Counted from the stretch's first letter, positions 55,887 to 64,000 are shown. The stretch is 64,000 nt of DNA from Serratia grimesii NBRC 13537 (GCF_001590905.1 NZ_BCTT01000001.1:156314-220313); one strand, 5' to 3'. The notes: generated from the sequence alone by a model not told the origin. Numbers and translations are program-made.

Positions 55887-56099
55887 TCAGGGAGTAGTTA
55901 ACAATTTAAGGCCATAGAAAAACAGTCCGGCCAAAATGAGAAATAAGGCGGTGTCGAATAATGGGCGCTGTGCCACCAAACGGTAGACCCCCGCGACACT
56001 CAACATCCATGACAGCACCATGCGCAGGAAAAATGCGCATACCAAACACAGCAGCAGCGGCGAAATGAAAACGCCATCAATATTGATTTCACCAATCAT
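55887..56099 (-). CDS. DUF1656 small membrane protein (AaeX-like)
   Basis: 70 residues from the ATG at 56099, which follows the FUSC stop by one base (the longer frame is unlikely). It starts with the family's MIGEINIDGVFISPLL and has two membrane helices. Found with FUSC/AaeB-type pumps; role unclear. Confidence 0.88.
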   Translation of the reverse strand: MIGEINIDGVFISPLLLCLVCAFFLRMVLSWMLSVAGVYRLVAQRPLFDTALFLILAGLFFYGLKLLTTP

Positions 56100-56100
56100 A

Positions 56101-58038
56101 TTATGGGGTCCAGTGCAAAGCCGTAGGGAAGTGCAGCAACCGTAGTCGCGTGAGCGGCCGCAACATACGCCGGTCATTTTGCTGCCAGGCTTGTTGCAGC
56201 CCAGCGTCGATCTGGCTCAACAGCGTCGACGGTGTTTCTGCGGACAGGGATAGTTGGCGGAACGCAGTAAGTAACCCAGCGAGCCACACAGTACCGTTGT
56301 TGAATTCACCGGCTTGCTGCAACCGAATCAGATCGATGCCGGTCTTTAATCTGACCAACAGCTGCGGACTGCGATCGGACTGACCGATGGCGGACAAGCG
56401 ACTTCCCAGGGCTGTAATGCGATCTAAGGTCCGTGCCTGATAGCGCTGCAAGTCTCGTTCGGAAACGTGCCGATTGATGCGCAGCATCTCGTGAGCATCT
56501 TGTCGCATCAACCGAACGACTGCCTGGTCGGTACCCCAGCGTCGGAACAGCGCCGCGCACAAGAAAGCGACATAGACGCCGATCAACGTACCTGTGGTAC
56601 TTTCCAGATACAGTCCCATATTGTTTGCTGCGTAGTGCCCCTGAAAGTTGACGTTGCTGAGTGACAGCGCGATCGCAAGCGTAGCCAGCGGATTGCTTGC
56701 AGCCCACACACCCAGTGGCAATAGAAAAAGGCCCATCACAACCAGGAAGCTGCCGTAATCTCCGGCCAACGGCAACAACACGTAACTGAGCAGGGCGCCA
56801 AGGGCCATGGCGATGGCAGCGAAACGTCCAAAGGTCGCAATGGTGGTACCGGGGTTATCGCCAGAACCGAAGAAAGCAATAGCGACGATCCCCATCAGCA
56901 CCATGTTGGCACCCTGTTCCCAGCCAGTGAAATACCATAAGCCGCACAGCAGGATGTAGGTTGTCAAAATACCAGCGAACATACGTACTGCCATGCCAGT
57001 ATCTGGCGGCGGTGAGAATACGCGGTTGCGCATCATCTGCGACTGAAGTACCGCAGGCAAGGGTTCGCCATCAAGAAAAGCATTCAATTGTTGAACCTCG
57101 GTCCATAGCGTCAACCATTGATCGATGTGTTCCACCAGTTCGTCGACAATCAATTTCTCCCACGGCGAAAGTAATTCGTCGGAGGGTAACAGGGCGATCA
57201 AGGGCTTAGATTTTTGCGTATTTTCGCCGGCCTGATGACGTACACCATCCAACCAGGGGCGCAGCACCGGACGTAGGCTTATTGGCAAAGCAGCAATGCT
57301 GCTACCTATGGAAGAAAGCAGTGGCACGATTTGCAATACTCGCTGCTGTATCGATATTGCCGCCTGGCGGGTGCTTTTATCGACCGAACTGTCATAACCG
57401 AGAGTGGTCATCATCTGATTAAACGAAGCGATATCGCTCAACAAGCGAATGCGATCCGCTTCGGCCTGTACGTCGCCAGTATTGCCATCGAGACTGTCTT
57501 TTTGCCAACTCTCCAGGTCAGATAACCAGCCTTTCAACCGTGTGCGCAATACTGGCGCCAAAGACGAAGGGAACAGCACGCTGTCTACCAGCGTTACCGC
57601 CAGGATCCCTAGGCAGATCTCTGTGACGCGGGTTACCACCATAGTGAACATGGTGTCTGGGTGGTTAATGTAGGCAATGGCAACCAGCATCATGGTGATG
57701 GCGCCCAACTGAAAGAAGTAAGCACGCGGCGTGCGGTCGAGGTAAGAGATACTCAGCATCACCGAAGAGGACAAGCCAGCAACAGCAATCAACAGCACCG
57801 GGGTGTTGCTGAGAAATGCCGAGATCGCCAGCGTCAGCACGCCAGCAAATAGGGTGCCGCAAAAACGGTAGGTAGCACGGGCGCGCACGGCGCCACTGAC
57901 CGGATTGCTCAGCACGCAGCAGGTTACCATTGCCCAATAGGGATTTTGCAGACCGATGTTTTCCGCCAGCGCAAAGGCCAACATGGCCGAAATAAATAGC
58001 TTCACTGCATATAACAGTTGCGGTTTGCCTACTCTCAT
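56101..58038 (-). CDS. FUSC-family efflux protein (AaeB-like)
   Basis: 645 residues. Two blocks of membrane helices (about 10-165 and 345-500) separated by a soluble helical region, as in FusC/AaeB. Recognised pieces include FALAENIGLQNPYWAMVTCCVLSNPVSGAVRARATYRFCGTL and a repeat-like second block (GTTIATFGRFAAIAMALGALLSY). Aromatic-acid or xenobiotic exporter of the inner membrane. Start overlaps the MarR stop (ATGA). Confidence 0.88.
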   Translation of the reverse strand: MRVGKPQLLYAVKLFISAMLAFALAENIGLQNPYWAMVTCCVLSNPVSGAVRARATYRFCGTLFAGVLTLAISAFLSNTPVLLIAVAGLSSSVMLSISYLDRTPRAYFFQLGAITMMLVAIAYINHPDTMFTMVVTRVTEICLGILAVTLVDSVLFPSSLAPVLRTRLKGWLSDLESWQKDSLDGNTGDVQAEADRIRLLSDIASFNQMMTTLGYDSSVDKSTRQAAISIQQRVLQIVPLLSSIGSSIAALPISLRPVLRPWLDGVRHQAGENTQKSKPLIALLPSDELLSPWEKLIVDELVEHIDQWLTLWTEVQQLNAFLDGEPLPAVLQSQMMRNRVFSPPPDTGMAVRMFAGILTTYILLCGLWYFTGWEQGANMVLMGIVAIAFFGSGDNPGTTIATFGRFAAIAMALGALLSYVLLPLAGDYGSFLVVMGLFLLPLGVWAASNPLATLAIALSLSNVNFQGHYAANNMGLYLESTTGTLIGVYVAFLCAALFRRWGTDQAVVRLMRQDAHEMLRINRHVSERDLQRYQARTLDRITALGSRLSAIGQSDRSPQLLVRLKTGIDLIRLQQAGEFNNGTVWLAGLLTAFRQLSLSAETPSTLLSQIDAGLQQAWQQNDRRMLRPLTRLRLLHFPTALHWTP

Positions 58039-58499
58039 TCCTCATTGCCAGCTTGTTGCAGGTATTGACTGGCGCGATCTTCGAACAGACGCAGAATGCG
58101 TGTGGCAGTTTCGATATCTTCCAACGGCACGTCGTGCATCAGCTCGACCCGCAGTTTGTCCGCTGCGGCTTCGATTTTTTTTGCCAATTCGGCACCGGCA
58201 GGCAGGATACGTAGGGTTTTAAACCGACGATCGCCTGCCGATTCCTGTCGTTCAAGAAAGCCTAGCGCCGATGCCTGATCCAGCAGGCGCACCAGCGCAC
58301 CAGGATTGACGCCGACTTCTTCCGCCAGATCGCGCTGATTAATACCTTGCGGATTGCGGTGTACCCATACCACGACGGTTGCCAGCGACATAGAGATGCC
58401 GGATTTTGCTATCACCAACGTCGCAGCTTGCTTCCACACTCGGCGAACCGGTTGCAGTGCATTGGTGAGGGCATAGAGGGATTTTTCTTTTGATAACAT
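58035..58499 (-). CDS. MarR-family transcriptional regulator
   Basis: 154 residues from the ATG at 58499 (GAGG about 7 nt upstream); the frame is open further but without support. Winged-helix core: LATVVVWVHRNPQGINQRDLAEEVGVNPGALVRLLDQASALGFLERQESAGDRRFKTLRI. First gene of the efflux operon and its likely repressor. A 13-bp palindrome (GTGACGACGTCAC, 58608-58620) about 110 bp upstream is a possible operator. Confidence 0.9.
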   Translation of the reverse strand: MLSKEKSLYALTNALQPVRRVWKQAATLVIAKSGISMSLATVVVWVHRNPQGINQRDLAEEVGVNPGALVRLLDQASALGFLERQESAGDRRFKTLRILPAGAELAKKIEAAADKLRVELMHDVPLEDIETATRILRLFEDRASQYLQQAGNEE

Positions 58500-58690
58500 G
58501 GGGGACCTCAATAAACAGTGCATATAGATTAAATGGCAACAGTTGCTTTGGCAATTAATTTTATACATCAAAATCAGTGATCATCGAGAATGAAAAACAC
58601 GATAAAAGTGACGACGTCACATAAAGTAGATCTTATAAGCTGTTATTTAATGGGCATTGTGTACTCAACGTGACTATTGACAGACCTATC

Positions 58691-58762
58691 CTGATGAGGA
58701 ATTTTATAATGAACAAAAATTAGCTTTATTCATTACCAACAACCCCATGATCTCTTTAACAA
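58691..58762 (+). pseudogene. Remnant of the 5' end of the alpha/beta hydrolase gene
   Basis: The sequence from about 58691 resembles 51711 onward: a TGATGAGGA box, then ATGAAC at 58709 and an almost identical stretch around ACCAACAACCC and ATGATCTCTTTA. Compared with copy 1 it has lost one base, giving an in-frame TAG at codon 5. Similarity stops near 58762, so only the leader and about 18 codons remain. The following frame (ATG 58747 to TGA 58860) is open for 37 codons but not recognisable. Confidence 0.75.
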
Positions 58763-58932
58763 CCGGAAGCGGTACGTTAAGCATTGGGCAAGATGGCCCC
58801 GATCCTAAACATATCGCTGATCTGACAGTGATAAAGGTAGGTTGGCATGGCGCGTTTTGAAGAGATCTGCAGAGGGATTAGTGCCAAATGTTTTCAGATT
58901 TCACGTAGCGCGATCAAAAAAAGGAGGGTGTT

Positions 58933-59322
58933 TTGACCGATTCGACACAACTATTGGCATTAATCCAATCCCTGGAAGTTAAGCTGCACCAGCCAGCAAC
59001 GAGAAACAGCATCACGTCGGTTAGTGAGTTGCTGCATGATGAATTTAAAGAGATTGGGCGTTCAGGTAATTACTATGATAAACAGCAAACTCTGGCAGCA
59101 CTTCAAATAGAACGTGGTCAGGCATCGATTTATTCCGAAGGGTTTAAGCTAGCCATCATTGCCGAAGGTGCGGTATTGCTGACGTATCGTAGCTTTCATC
59201 GCAGTGATGATGGTGGTGTTACTCGATGTACATTGCGCTCATCGATCTGGTTGTTATCTGCAAAAGACAATGGCGATCAATGGCAGATGCGTTTTCATCA
59301 GGGCACGCCGACGAGTTGTTGA
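58933..59322 (+). CDS. DUF4440-like NTF2-fold protein
   Basis: 129 residues starting at a TTG with a very strong SD (AAGGAGG, 5 nt). Composition and segments (LIQSLEVKLHQPATRNSITSVSELLHDEFKEIGRSGNYYDKQQTLAAL; WLLSAKDNGDQWQMRFHQGTP) fit small DUF4440/SnoaL-type proteins. It is the last host-like GC-content gene before the AT-rich region. Function unknown. Confidence 0.75.
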   Translation: MTDSTQLLALIQSLEVKLHQPATRNSITSVSELLHDEFKEIGRSGNYYDKQQTLAALQIERGQASIYSEGFKLAIIAEGAVLLTYRSFHRSDDGGVTRCTLRSSIWLLSAKDNGDQWQMRFHQGTPTSC

Positions 59323-60159
59323 CACGGTAAATGTTGAGCCACAAATAATCACCAATGAATTGACGTTGGTTGCTGACAGAACCGCTAAAGAGAAAGGTGA
59401 GGCGAGTTATAGCCGGAATGGACAGCCTGGTGCGTAGCTATCAATGCAATTTAACTTATGTTGACTTACTATTCAGTTCATAAGTCTAATTTATTTATCA
59501 TGTTGTTATATATAAAATTTATCCAATATTCACCTTATTCACTCACAATCAACTTCATGAACCACCTAAGAATGGATGTTTTATAGTCGTTTCCCATCCC
59601 TAATCTACAGTCTATGTTCATGAACCATGTGTAAACCTTGCGCTGGTAGGTTCAACCCTATTTTTCATAATTATCCGATTGATCTATTGATCATATCTTT
59701 TTTATTGGTAACATTTAGACATAATAAGACCATAAGTAGAGTTTATATCTCTGAGGGCGGTAGCGTTCACAAGCCAAAGTAAATAACGGTTATTTATTAT
59801 TCCAATGATTTTAATTTCAAATGCATTTAATGCTATGTGTAATGAGTTTAAAAGACATAATAATTGTTAGATAAACTCAAGAACATGAAAAAAATTAATA
59901 ATGACACTAAATCGGATTTTAACGTCCGACAAGAAAGAGGATAGGCGTAACTCACCGGCTATTACAGTATGCTCAGGCCACACGAATAATCAGAAATAAG
60001 TTGGGATAGTCAATGAAGGACTTCGAACGCAAAAAATATAAGACTTTATTTTGATAGCGCTGCATATACAGATGGTTTTTATATGAAATGAATTATACTT
60101 ATTCTGGGTTGCTTTAGTTCGCACTAAAAATACATGAAAATACAGTGTTGAGGTGTTGT
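59323..60159. other. 837-bp AT-rich non-coding stretch at the boundary of the accessory region
   Basis: Composition falls from host-like to strongly AT-rich at about 59,440. I see no supported gene, tRNA or direct-repeat attachment site. A short palindrome AAATAAC-G-GTTATTT lies near 59778-59792. The promoter of the GNAT gene is presumably close to 60,100. Confidence 0.5.
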
Positions 60160-60567
60160 ATGAAATTCCCATTCAATAAAAGTTTATCATCCATGACATT
60201 ATCTCCTGAAAAAATTAAAAATATAACCATTCTCACAAATAATTTTGATAAAATTATTCTTATCAAGGCCATGTCGAATGGGAATAAATTGGGGTATTTG
60301 AACTTTACTCAATATGATGGTGCTAATTTAAAATTGGCCGATATTTTTGTTTTTGAAAACTACAGAAATCTAGGTGTTGGTACGGAGCTTCTAAAAAAAT
60401 CTATTGAGTTAGCTGCTTCATTAGGTGTTAAAAAAATCTTTGGTGTTATGGTCGGAGAAATTGAGAGGCTAACAATTTTTTATAAGTCCTTTGGGTTTTC
60501 TATCATAGGAAAAAACATTGAACTTAACCTAACCAAGCTTGATTCTGATCATCACCTCACTGATTAA
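60160..60567 (+). CDS. GNAT-family N-acetyltransferase
   Basis: 135 residues from the ATG at 60160 (GAGG 6 nt upstream; a TTG lies 15 bp earlier). Acetyl-CoA motif A is ADIFVFENYRNLGVGTELLKKSIELA with the R-x-x-G-x-G core, followed by motif B (RLTIFYKSFGFSIIGK). Basic, AT-rich coding sequence unlike the neighbouring host genes. It is 138 bp upstream of the helicase gene on the same strand; a link is possible but not shown. No antitoxin-like gene is adjacent. Confidence 0.8.
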   Translation: MKFPFNKSLSSMTLSPEKIKNITILTNNFDKIILIKAMSNGNKLGYLNFTQYDGANLKLADIFVFENYRNLGVGTELLKKSIELAASLGVKKIFGVMVGEIERLTIFYKSFGFSIIGKNIELNLTKLDSDHHLTD

Positions 60568-60705
60568 GAACAAACTCGAGTTAGTAGCTTTATAATAGAA
60601 TTGCTGACAAACATGCTGATGTGGCGTTTTGTGAAAGAGGGGAATACCATTGTCGACTTATTTTTATTAAAAAACATTAATAATATAGTCTAAGGAGTTT
60701 ATGCT

Positions 60706-63696
60706 GTGAATAATTTATATGTAAAAAAAGTTGGTAAAAGTAGTGTTTCATGGATATCTTCAACAGATGAAGTTTTAACTCCTTTGCAGATACTAAATAC
60801 TTGGAAGGCTAATGATTTCATATTCAAGGAAGAAGATGAAGATAATAATAGGGCGGGGTTACGCCCACCGCAAATTGGCGGGATTCATGCTGCGTTAGGG
60901 CATGAGCGATCTGATAGTAGCACCTCGGCCACAATAGTTATGCCAACTGGAACTGGAAAAACAGAAACTATCCTTTCGATAATTATTGCTGGGAAGTTTG
61001 ATAAAACCTTGGTGGTTGTACCTTCCGATGCTTTAAGAACTCAAATATCAAAGAAATTTTTAGAGTATGAACTACTAAGGAAGTTTGGTCTGATAAATAC
61101 TAAAATTGAGAATCCAAAAGTTGCTATAATTAACCACGGAGTGAACGATGAAAATGAGTTAAGTGAAATCATCAATTCCAATGTCATTGTCGCCTCTGCT
61201 GCTGCACTGAGTCACTTTTCCGATGGTAATATTTCCAAGCTTACTAAGGCATGCTCTCACCTAATTATTGATGAGGCACATCATGTTACAGCGGCAACTT
61301 GGGCTAGAATTAAAAAACTATTCAGAAAAAATAAAATATTCCAGTTTACTGCAACTCCATTTAGAACTGATGGTTCAAGACTGGAAGGGAGGATAATATT
61401 TAATTACCCCTTAAGAAAGGCCCAGGAAGACAATTACTTTAAACCTATAGAGTTTCATCCTGTTAGAGAGTTTATTGAAGATAACGCAGACAGAGAAATT
61501 GCAGAGAAAGCCATATCATTATTAAGAAGTGATCTTTCCTCAGGACTTAATCATATAATCATGGCAAGAGCTTCTACGATAGCTCGTGCAAAAGAAATTT
61601 TCATTTTTTATGAAAAACACCCTGATTTAAATCCAATCATTATTAACAACACAACTAAAAAGAAAAAACAGGTAATCGAAGATATCAAAGCTTGCAAACA
61701 TAGGGTTATTGTCTGTGTTGATATGCTTGGAGAGGGTTTCGATTTGCCACAACTTAAGATTTCGGCAATACATGATCCTCATAAGAGTATAAATGTCATG
61801 CTTCAATTCACAGGGCGGTTTACACGTAATACGGCTGGAGTTGGCGATGCCAAATTTGTTGCTAACATAGCTAATGTTGATGTTGGGGAAAGCCTAGATG
61901 AATTATACAGAGAAGACTCTGATTGGAATGTCCTTATAAGCAATATCAGTTCGCGAAAGATTCAAGATGAAAAAGATTATGAAAACTTTAAGTCTGGGTT
62001 CTCCAATCCTGGGAAATTACTTGAACTTGGATTAACTCCAAATATAAGTACCGTGATTTTTAGCATGAATTTATCCACCTGGAATCCTGAAAGGATATTA
62101 AAAAATGGAGGAAGAAATTTTAATGTTTTCGATTCAATAGTCAATGATGAGGAGAACTTGCTTATATTTTCTGTTAAAGCTCTTACAGCAGTTGGCTGGA
62201 CAGACTCTAAAGAGTTATTTGATGAGTCCTGGGACCTCTACATTGCTTATTATAATAAAAACAAAAAATTACTATTCATTCACTCCTCTGCCAAAGATGG
62301 TTTGGTAACAAAGCTTGTTAAAATTATTGCGCCAAGCGCACTCCGTATTCAGGGGGAAAGGGTGTTTAGAACTTTTTCTGGAATAAAAAGATTAAAACTC
62401 CAGAATGTAGGCTTGAATAAGAATAGAAAAGGGTTACGTTACTCAATGCATACAGGGACCGAAATTAATGAGCAGATTCCTGATGTAGAGGCGAAAAGAG
62501 CCACAAAATCTAATATATTCGGTAAAGGATACGAAGATGGGAAATTAGTTACCATTGGTGGATCTCATAAAGGTAAAATATGGTCTATGGATAGCGACTC
62601 CATTGAGAAATGGATATTGTGGTGCGATAAACAAGCGAAAAAAATACTTGATGACACCATCGATACTAACGCTGTTTTTACTACTGCCATGCGCATGGAT
62701 GAAATTGATAAATTACCAAGTTTAGAAATAATTGCCGTTGAGTGGCCTAATGAGATTTTAAGACGGAATGAACAAAAAATAAAAATATCAACAGATAATT
62801 GGGACGAGAATTTTTTATATTGTGAGCTTTCTTTAGCTAATGGACAGCCAATAGATAAAAAATCATTTCATTTAGAATTAAAAACCAAAGATAACGCCTG
62901 TAGTATCATAGGTACTTTTACTGCCAAAGGTCAAATAGAGTTTGAGTCAAGTGATAATTTGAAGATAGAGTTTGGTGAGAAAATATTGTTGTTAAAGGAC
63001 TTTTTAAATGAATATCCGCCAATTCTATTCTTAGAGGACACTTCCTTTATTGACGGAGGGTTGAGAGTCCTCCCTCATGAAGATTACGAGTATTTGTATT
63101 CTCTTGACAATGTTGAAGATTGGAAATGGACAGGGGTGGATATATCTGTTGAGTCACAAACTTCCTCGAGACTCCCTCAATCAATTCAATATCATACCAT
63201 TAAAAAAATTTCGAATAATTATGATTTTATATTTGACGACGATGGTTCTGGCGAAGTGGCAGATATTGTTGCAATCAAAAACATCAATGATATGGAATTA
63301 ATCATCCATTTGTACCACTGTAAATATTGTTCTAAAGTAAAAGGGGTAGCAAAACCTGGAGCTAGAATTGATGATATCTATCAAGTTGTAGGCCAAGCTG
63401 TTAAAAGCGTTAGGTGGTTTTCTAACAAAGAGCAACTTATCCTGCGGTTAATGGAAAGAGAGAAAGGTCGTCTTGCTAAAGGATTACCTTCAAGGATTAA
63501 CAAGGGAAAGTATGAGGATTTAATTCACCTCGCGAAGATTTCCAGATATTCAACTTTTAATTTGGGAATTACAGTTGTACAACCTGCAGTATCTAAAAAG
63601 GTTATGTCCCGTGAACAACTTATTGTTCTTGGCGCAACGGAAGCATATATAGATGATGTAACGGGCGTTAAACTTCGAGTAATTGTTAACGAATGA
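60706..63696 (+). CDS. DEAH-box SF2 helicase with C-terminal PD-(D/E)XK-like nuclease motif (putative restriction/defence enzyme)
   Basis: 996 residues from a GTG with AAGGAG 8 nt upstream. SF2 motifs: Walker A MPTGTGKT at 79-86, DEAH at 189-192, FTATPFR, VDMLGEGFDLPQL and QFTGRFTR at 367-374. A large middle part (about 420-800) is unrecognised. Near the C-terminus, GEVADIVAI (Asp853) followed by LIIHLYHCKYC (His871-Cys-Lys873) fits the core of a PD-(D/E)XK nuclease, with His at the usual Glu/Gln position. Domain order recalls the res subunits of type III or solo restriction enzymes; no methylase is visible. Very AT-rich, so probably acquired. The codons for residues 871-901 are duplicated exactly downstream. 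Confidence 0.85.
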   Translation: MNNLYVKKVGKSSVSWISSTDEVLTPLQILNTWKANDFIFKEEDEDNNRAGLRPPQIGGIHAALGHERSDSSTSATIVMPTGTGKTETILSIIIAGKFDKTLVVVPSDALRTQISKKFLEYELLRKFGLINTKIENPKVAIINHGVNDENELSEIINSNVIVASAAALSHFSDGNISKLTKACSHLIIDEAHHVTAATWARIKKLFRKNKIFQFTATPFRTDGSRLEGRIIFNYPLRKAQEDNYFKPIEFHPVREFIEDNADREIAEKAISLLRSDLSSGLNHIIMARASTIARAKEIFIFYEKHPDLNPIIINNTTKKKKQVIEDIKACKHRVIVCVDMLGEGFDLPQLKISAIHDPHKSINVMLQFTGRFTRNTAGVGDAKFVANIANVDVGESLDELYREDSDWNVLISNISSRKIQDEKDYENFKSGFSNPGKLLELGLTPNISTVIFSMNLSTWNPERILKNGGRNFNVFDSIVNDEENLLIFSVKALTAVGWTDSKELFDESWDLYIAYYNKNKKLLFIHSSAKDGLVTKLVKIIAPSALRIQGERVFRTFSGIKRLKLQNVGLNKNRKGLRYSMHTGTEINEQIPDVEAKRATKSNIFGKGYEDGKLVTIGGSHKGKIWSMDSDSIEKWILWCDKQAKKILDDTIDTNAVFTTAMRMDEIDKLPSLEIIAVEWPNEILRRNEQKIKISTDNWDENFLYCELSLANGQPIDKKSFHLELKTKDNACSIIGTFTAKGQIEFESSDNLKIEFGEKILLLKDFLNEYPPILFLEDTSFIDGGLRVLPHEDYEYLYSLDNVEDWKWTGVDISVESQTSSRLPQSIQYHTIKKISNNYDFIFDDDGSGEVADIVAIKNINDMELIIHLYHCKYCSKVKGVAKPGARIDDIYQVVGQAVKSVRWFSNKEQLILRLMEREKGRLAKGLPSRINKGKYEDLIHLAKISRYSTFNLGITVVQPAVSKKVMSREQLIVLGATEAYIDDVTGVKLRVIVNE
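63316..63408 (+). repeat. Direct repeat, copy 1 (inside the helicase gene)
   Basis: These 93 bp encode residues 871-901 of the helicase and start exactly at the His codon of the HCK motif. They are identical to 63908-64000. Confidence 0.97.
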
Positions 63697-63766
63697 TTAT
63701 TTTATTAGATGATTTTTAAATAAAATATCAACATTCGAAATTAACTTGTACCAGGATAATATCGCC

Positions 63767-64000
63767 ATGTGTGAATCACTGTTCGGCGGGCATCGCCGAA
63801 CGCTTACAGTACAGGCCTATATGCTAGCCAATAAGGCAGAAGCGGCATTCCGGCTTTTGCAGCAATACGGCCCAGAGCTGATCGTACCCGACTATATCCA
63901 GGAGGCGCACTGTAAATATTGTTCTAAAGTAAAAGGGGTAGCAAAACCTGGAGCTAGAATTGATGATATCTATCAAGTTGTAGGCCAAGCTGTTAAAAGC
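63767..64000 (+). CDS. Partial chimeric ORF: unknown 47-residue N-terminus fused in frame to a copy of the helicase nuclease-motif segment
   Basis: The frame begins MCESLFGGHRRTLTVQAYML with a weak upstream AGGA and runs through the window end. Residues 1-47 (ending PDYIQEA) are unrecognised and encoded by clearly GC-richer DNA. From residue 48 the protein is identical to helicase residues 871-901 (HCKYCSKVKGVAKPG...). The reading phase is preserved. It may be a second gene sharing the nuclease module, a truncated duplicate or an assembly join; the 3' part is not visible. I do not know the function of the N-terminal part. Confidence 0.5.
   Translation, partial: MCESLFGGHRRTLTVQAYMLANKAEAAFRLLQQYGPELIVPDYIQEAHCKYCSKVKGVAKPGARIDDIYQVVGQAVKS
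63908..64000 (+). repeat. Direct repeat, copy 2 (extends beyond the window)
   Basis: Exact copy of 63316-63408 with an offset of 592 bp. Its left boundary is sharp (the base before differs); its right boundary lies outside the window. Confidence 0.97.

Noticed and set aside
59204..59437. 77-codon ORF overlapping and extending past the DUF4440-like gene
   Set aside because: Its first half is an out-of-frame reading of the real gene and no SD or recognisable sequence supports the rest; a frameshifted extension of the real gene cannot be shown.
1..64000. CRISPR arrays, rRNA or tRNA genes
   Set aside because: No regularly spaced short repeats, rRNA segments or cloverleaf-like sequences with typical T-loop motifs were noticed in the window by eye.

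Overview
The window looks like a chromosomal segment of a gamma-proteobacterium of the order Enterobacterales, most probably Serratia or a close relative. The clues are a complete E. coli-like formate hydrogenlyase (FHL) locus, a membrane glucose dehydrogenase, a dat-ddc diaminopropane pair, a PixA-type inclusion body protein and many LysR/TetR/MarR-regulated accessory genes. GC content appears to be in the low-to-mid 50s for most of the window. It falls sharply after about 59,440, where an AT-rich accessory segment begins. The genus is an inference; no rRNA or tRNA genes are present.

Layout. 1-10,000: the C-terminal part of an AcoR-type sigma-54 activator, an amino-acid-type binding protein, a styrene/indole monooxygenase-like flavoprotein, a PixA-family protein, a gene-poor AT-rich kilobase, a PAS-GGDEF-EAL protein and the PQQ glucose dehydrogenase gcd. 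10,300-19,500: a possible small protein, two LysR regulators each divergent from an enzyme-like gene (SDR; SnoaL-like), the dat-ddc operon for 1,3-diaminopropane, and a GAF-PAS-PAS-GGDEF diguanylate cyclase.

19,567-39,813 is one functional unit for fermentative hydrogen production from formate. A minus-strand operon hydN-fdhF-hypF-nickel transporter lies downstream of the minus-strand hycABCDEFGHI operon. The hypABCDE-fhlA operon runs divergently on the plus strand. I can see three convincing -24/-12 (sigma-54) promoters, before hydN, hycA and hypA, which fits control by FhlA, encoded in the same locus. FdhF supplies electrons from formate, HydN and HycB/F/G carry them, HycE is the NiFe catalytic subunit, HycC/D anchor the complex in the membrane, HycI/H and HypA-F mature it, and the transporter brings nickel. 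FdhF has cysteine (TGT) where E. coli has selenocysteine.

39,875-59,322: small membrane and stress-type genes, a PAS-LuxR regulator, CsbD-like and cupin proteins, a TetR-controlled RND efflux pair with two matching 24-bp candidate operators, an FAD oxidoreductase, a LysR regulator divergent from two tandem cysteine-type alpha/beta hydrolases, a B3/4 protein divergent from an XRE-cupin regulator, and a MarR-FUSC-DUF1656-HlyD efflux operon. A decayed copy of the start of the first hydrolase gene sits at about 58,690.

59,440-64,000: an AT-rich accessory region with a GNAT acetyltransferase and a 996-residue DEAH helicase. The C-terminus of the helicase has a PD-(D/E)XK-like nuclease motif, a plausible anti-phage or restriction enzyme. 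Right after it, a GC-richer ORF of unknown origin is fused in frame to an exact 93-bp copy of the helicase's nuclease-motif coding sequence and runs off the window end. This chimera is the most unusual structure in the window.
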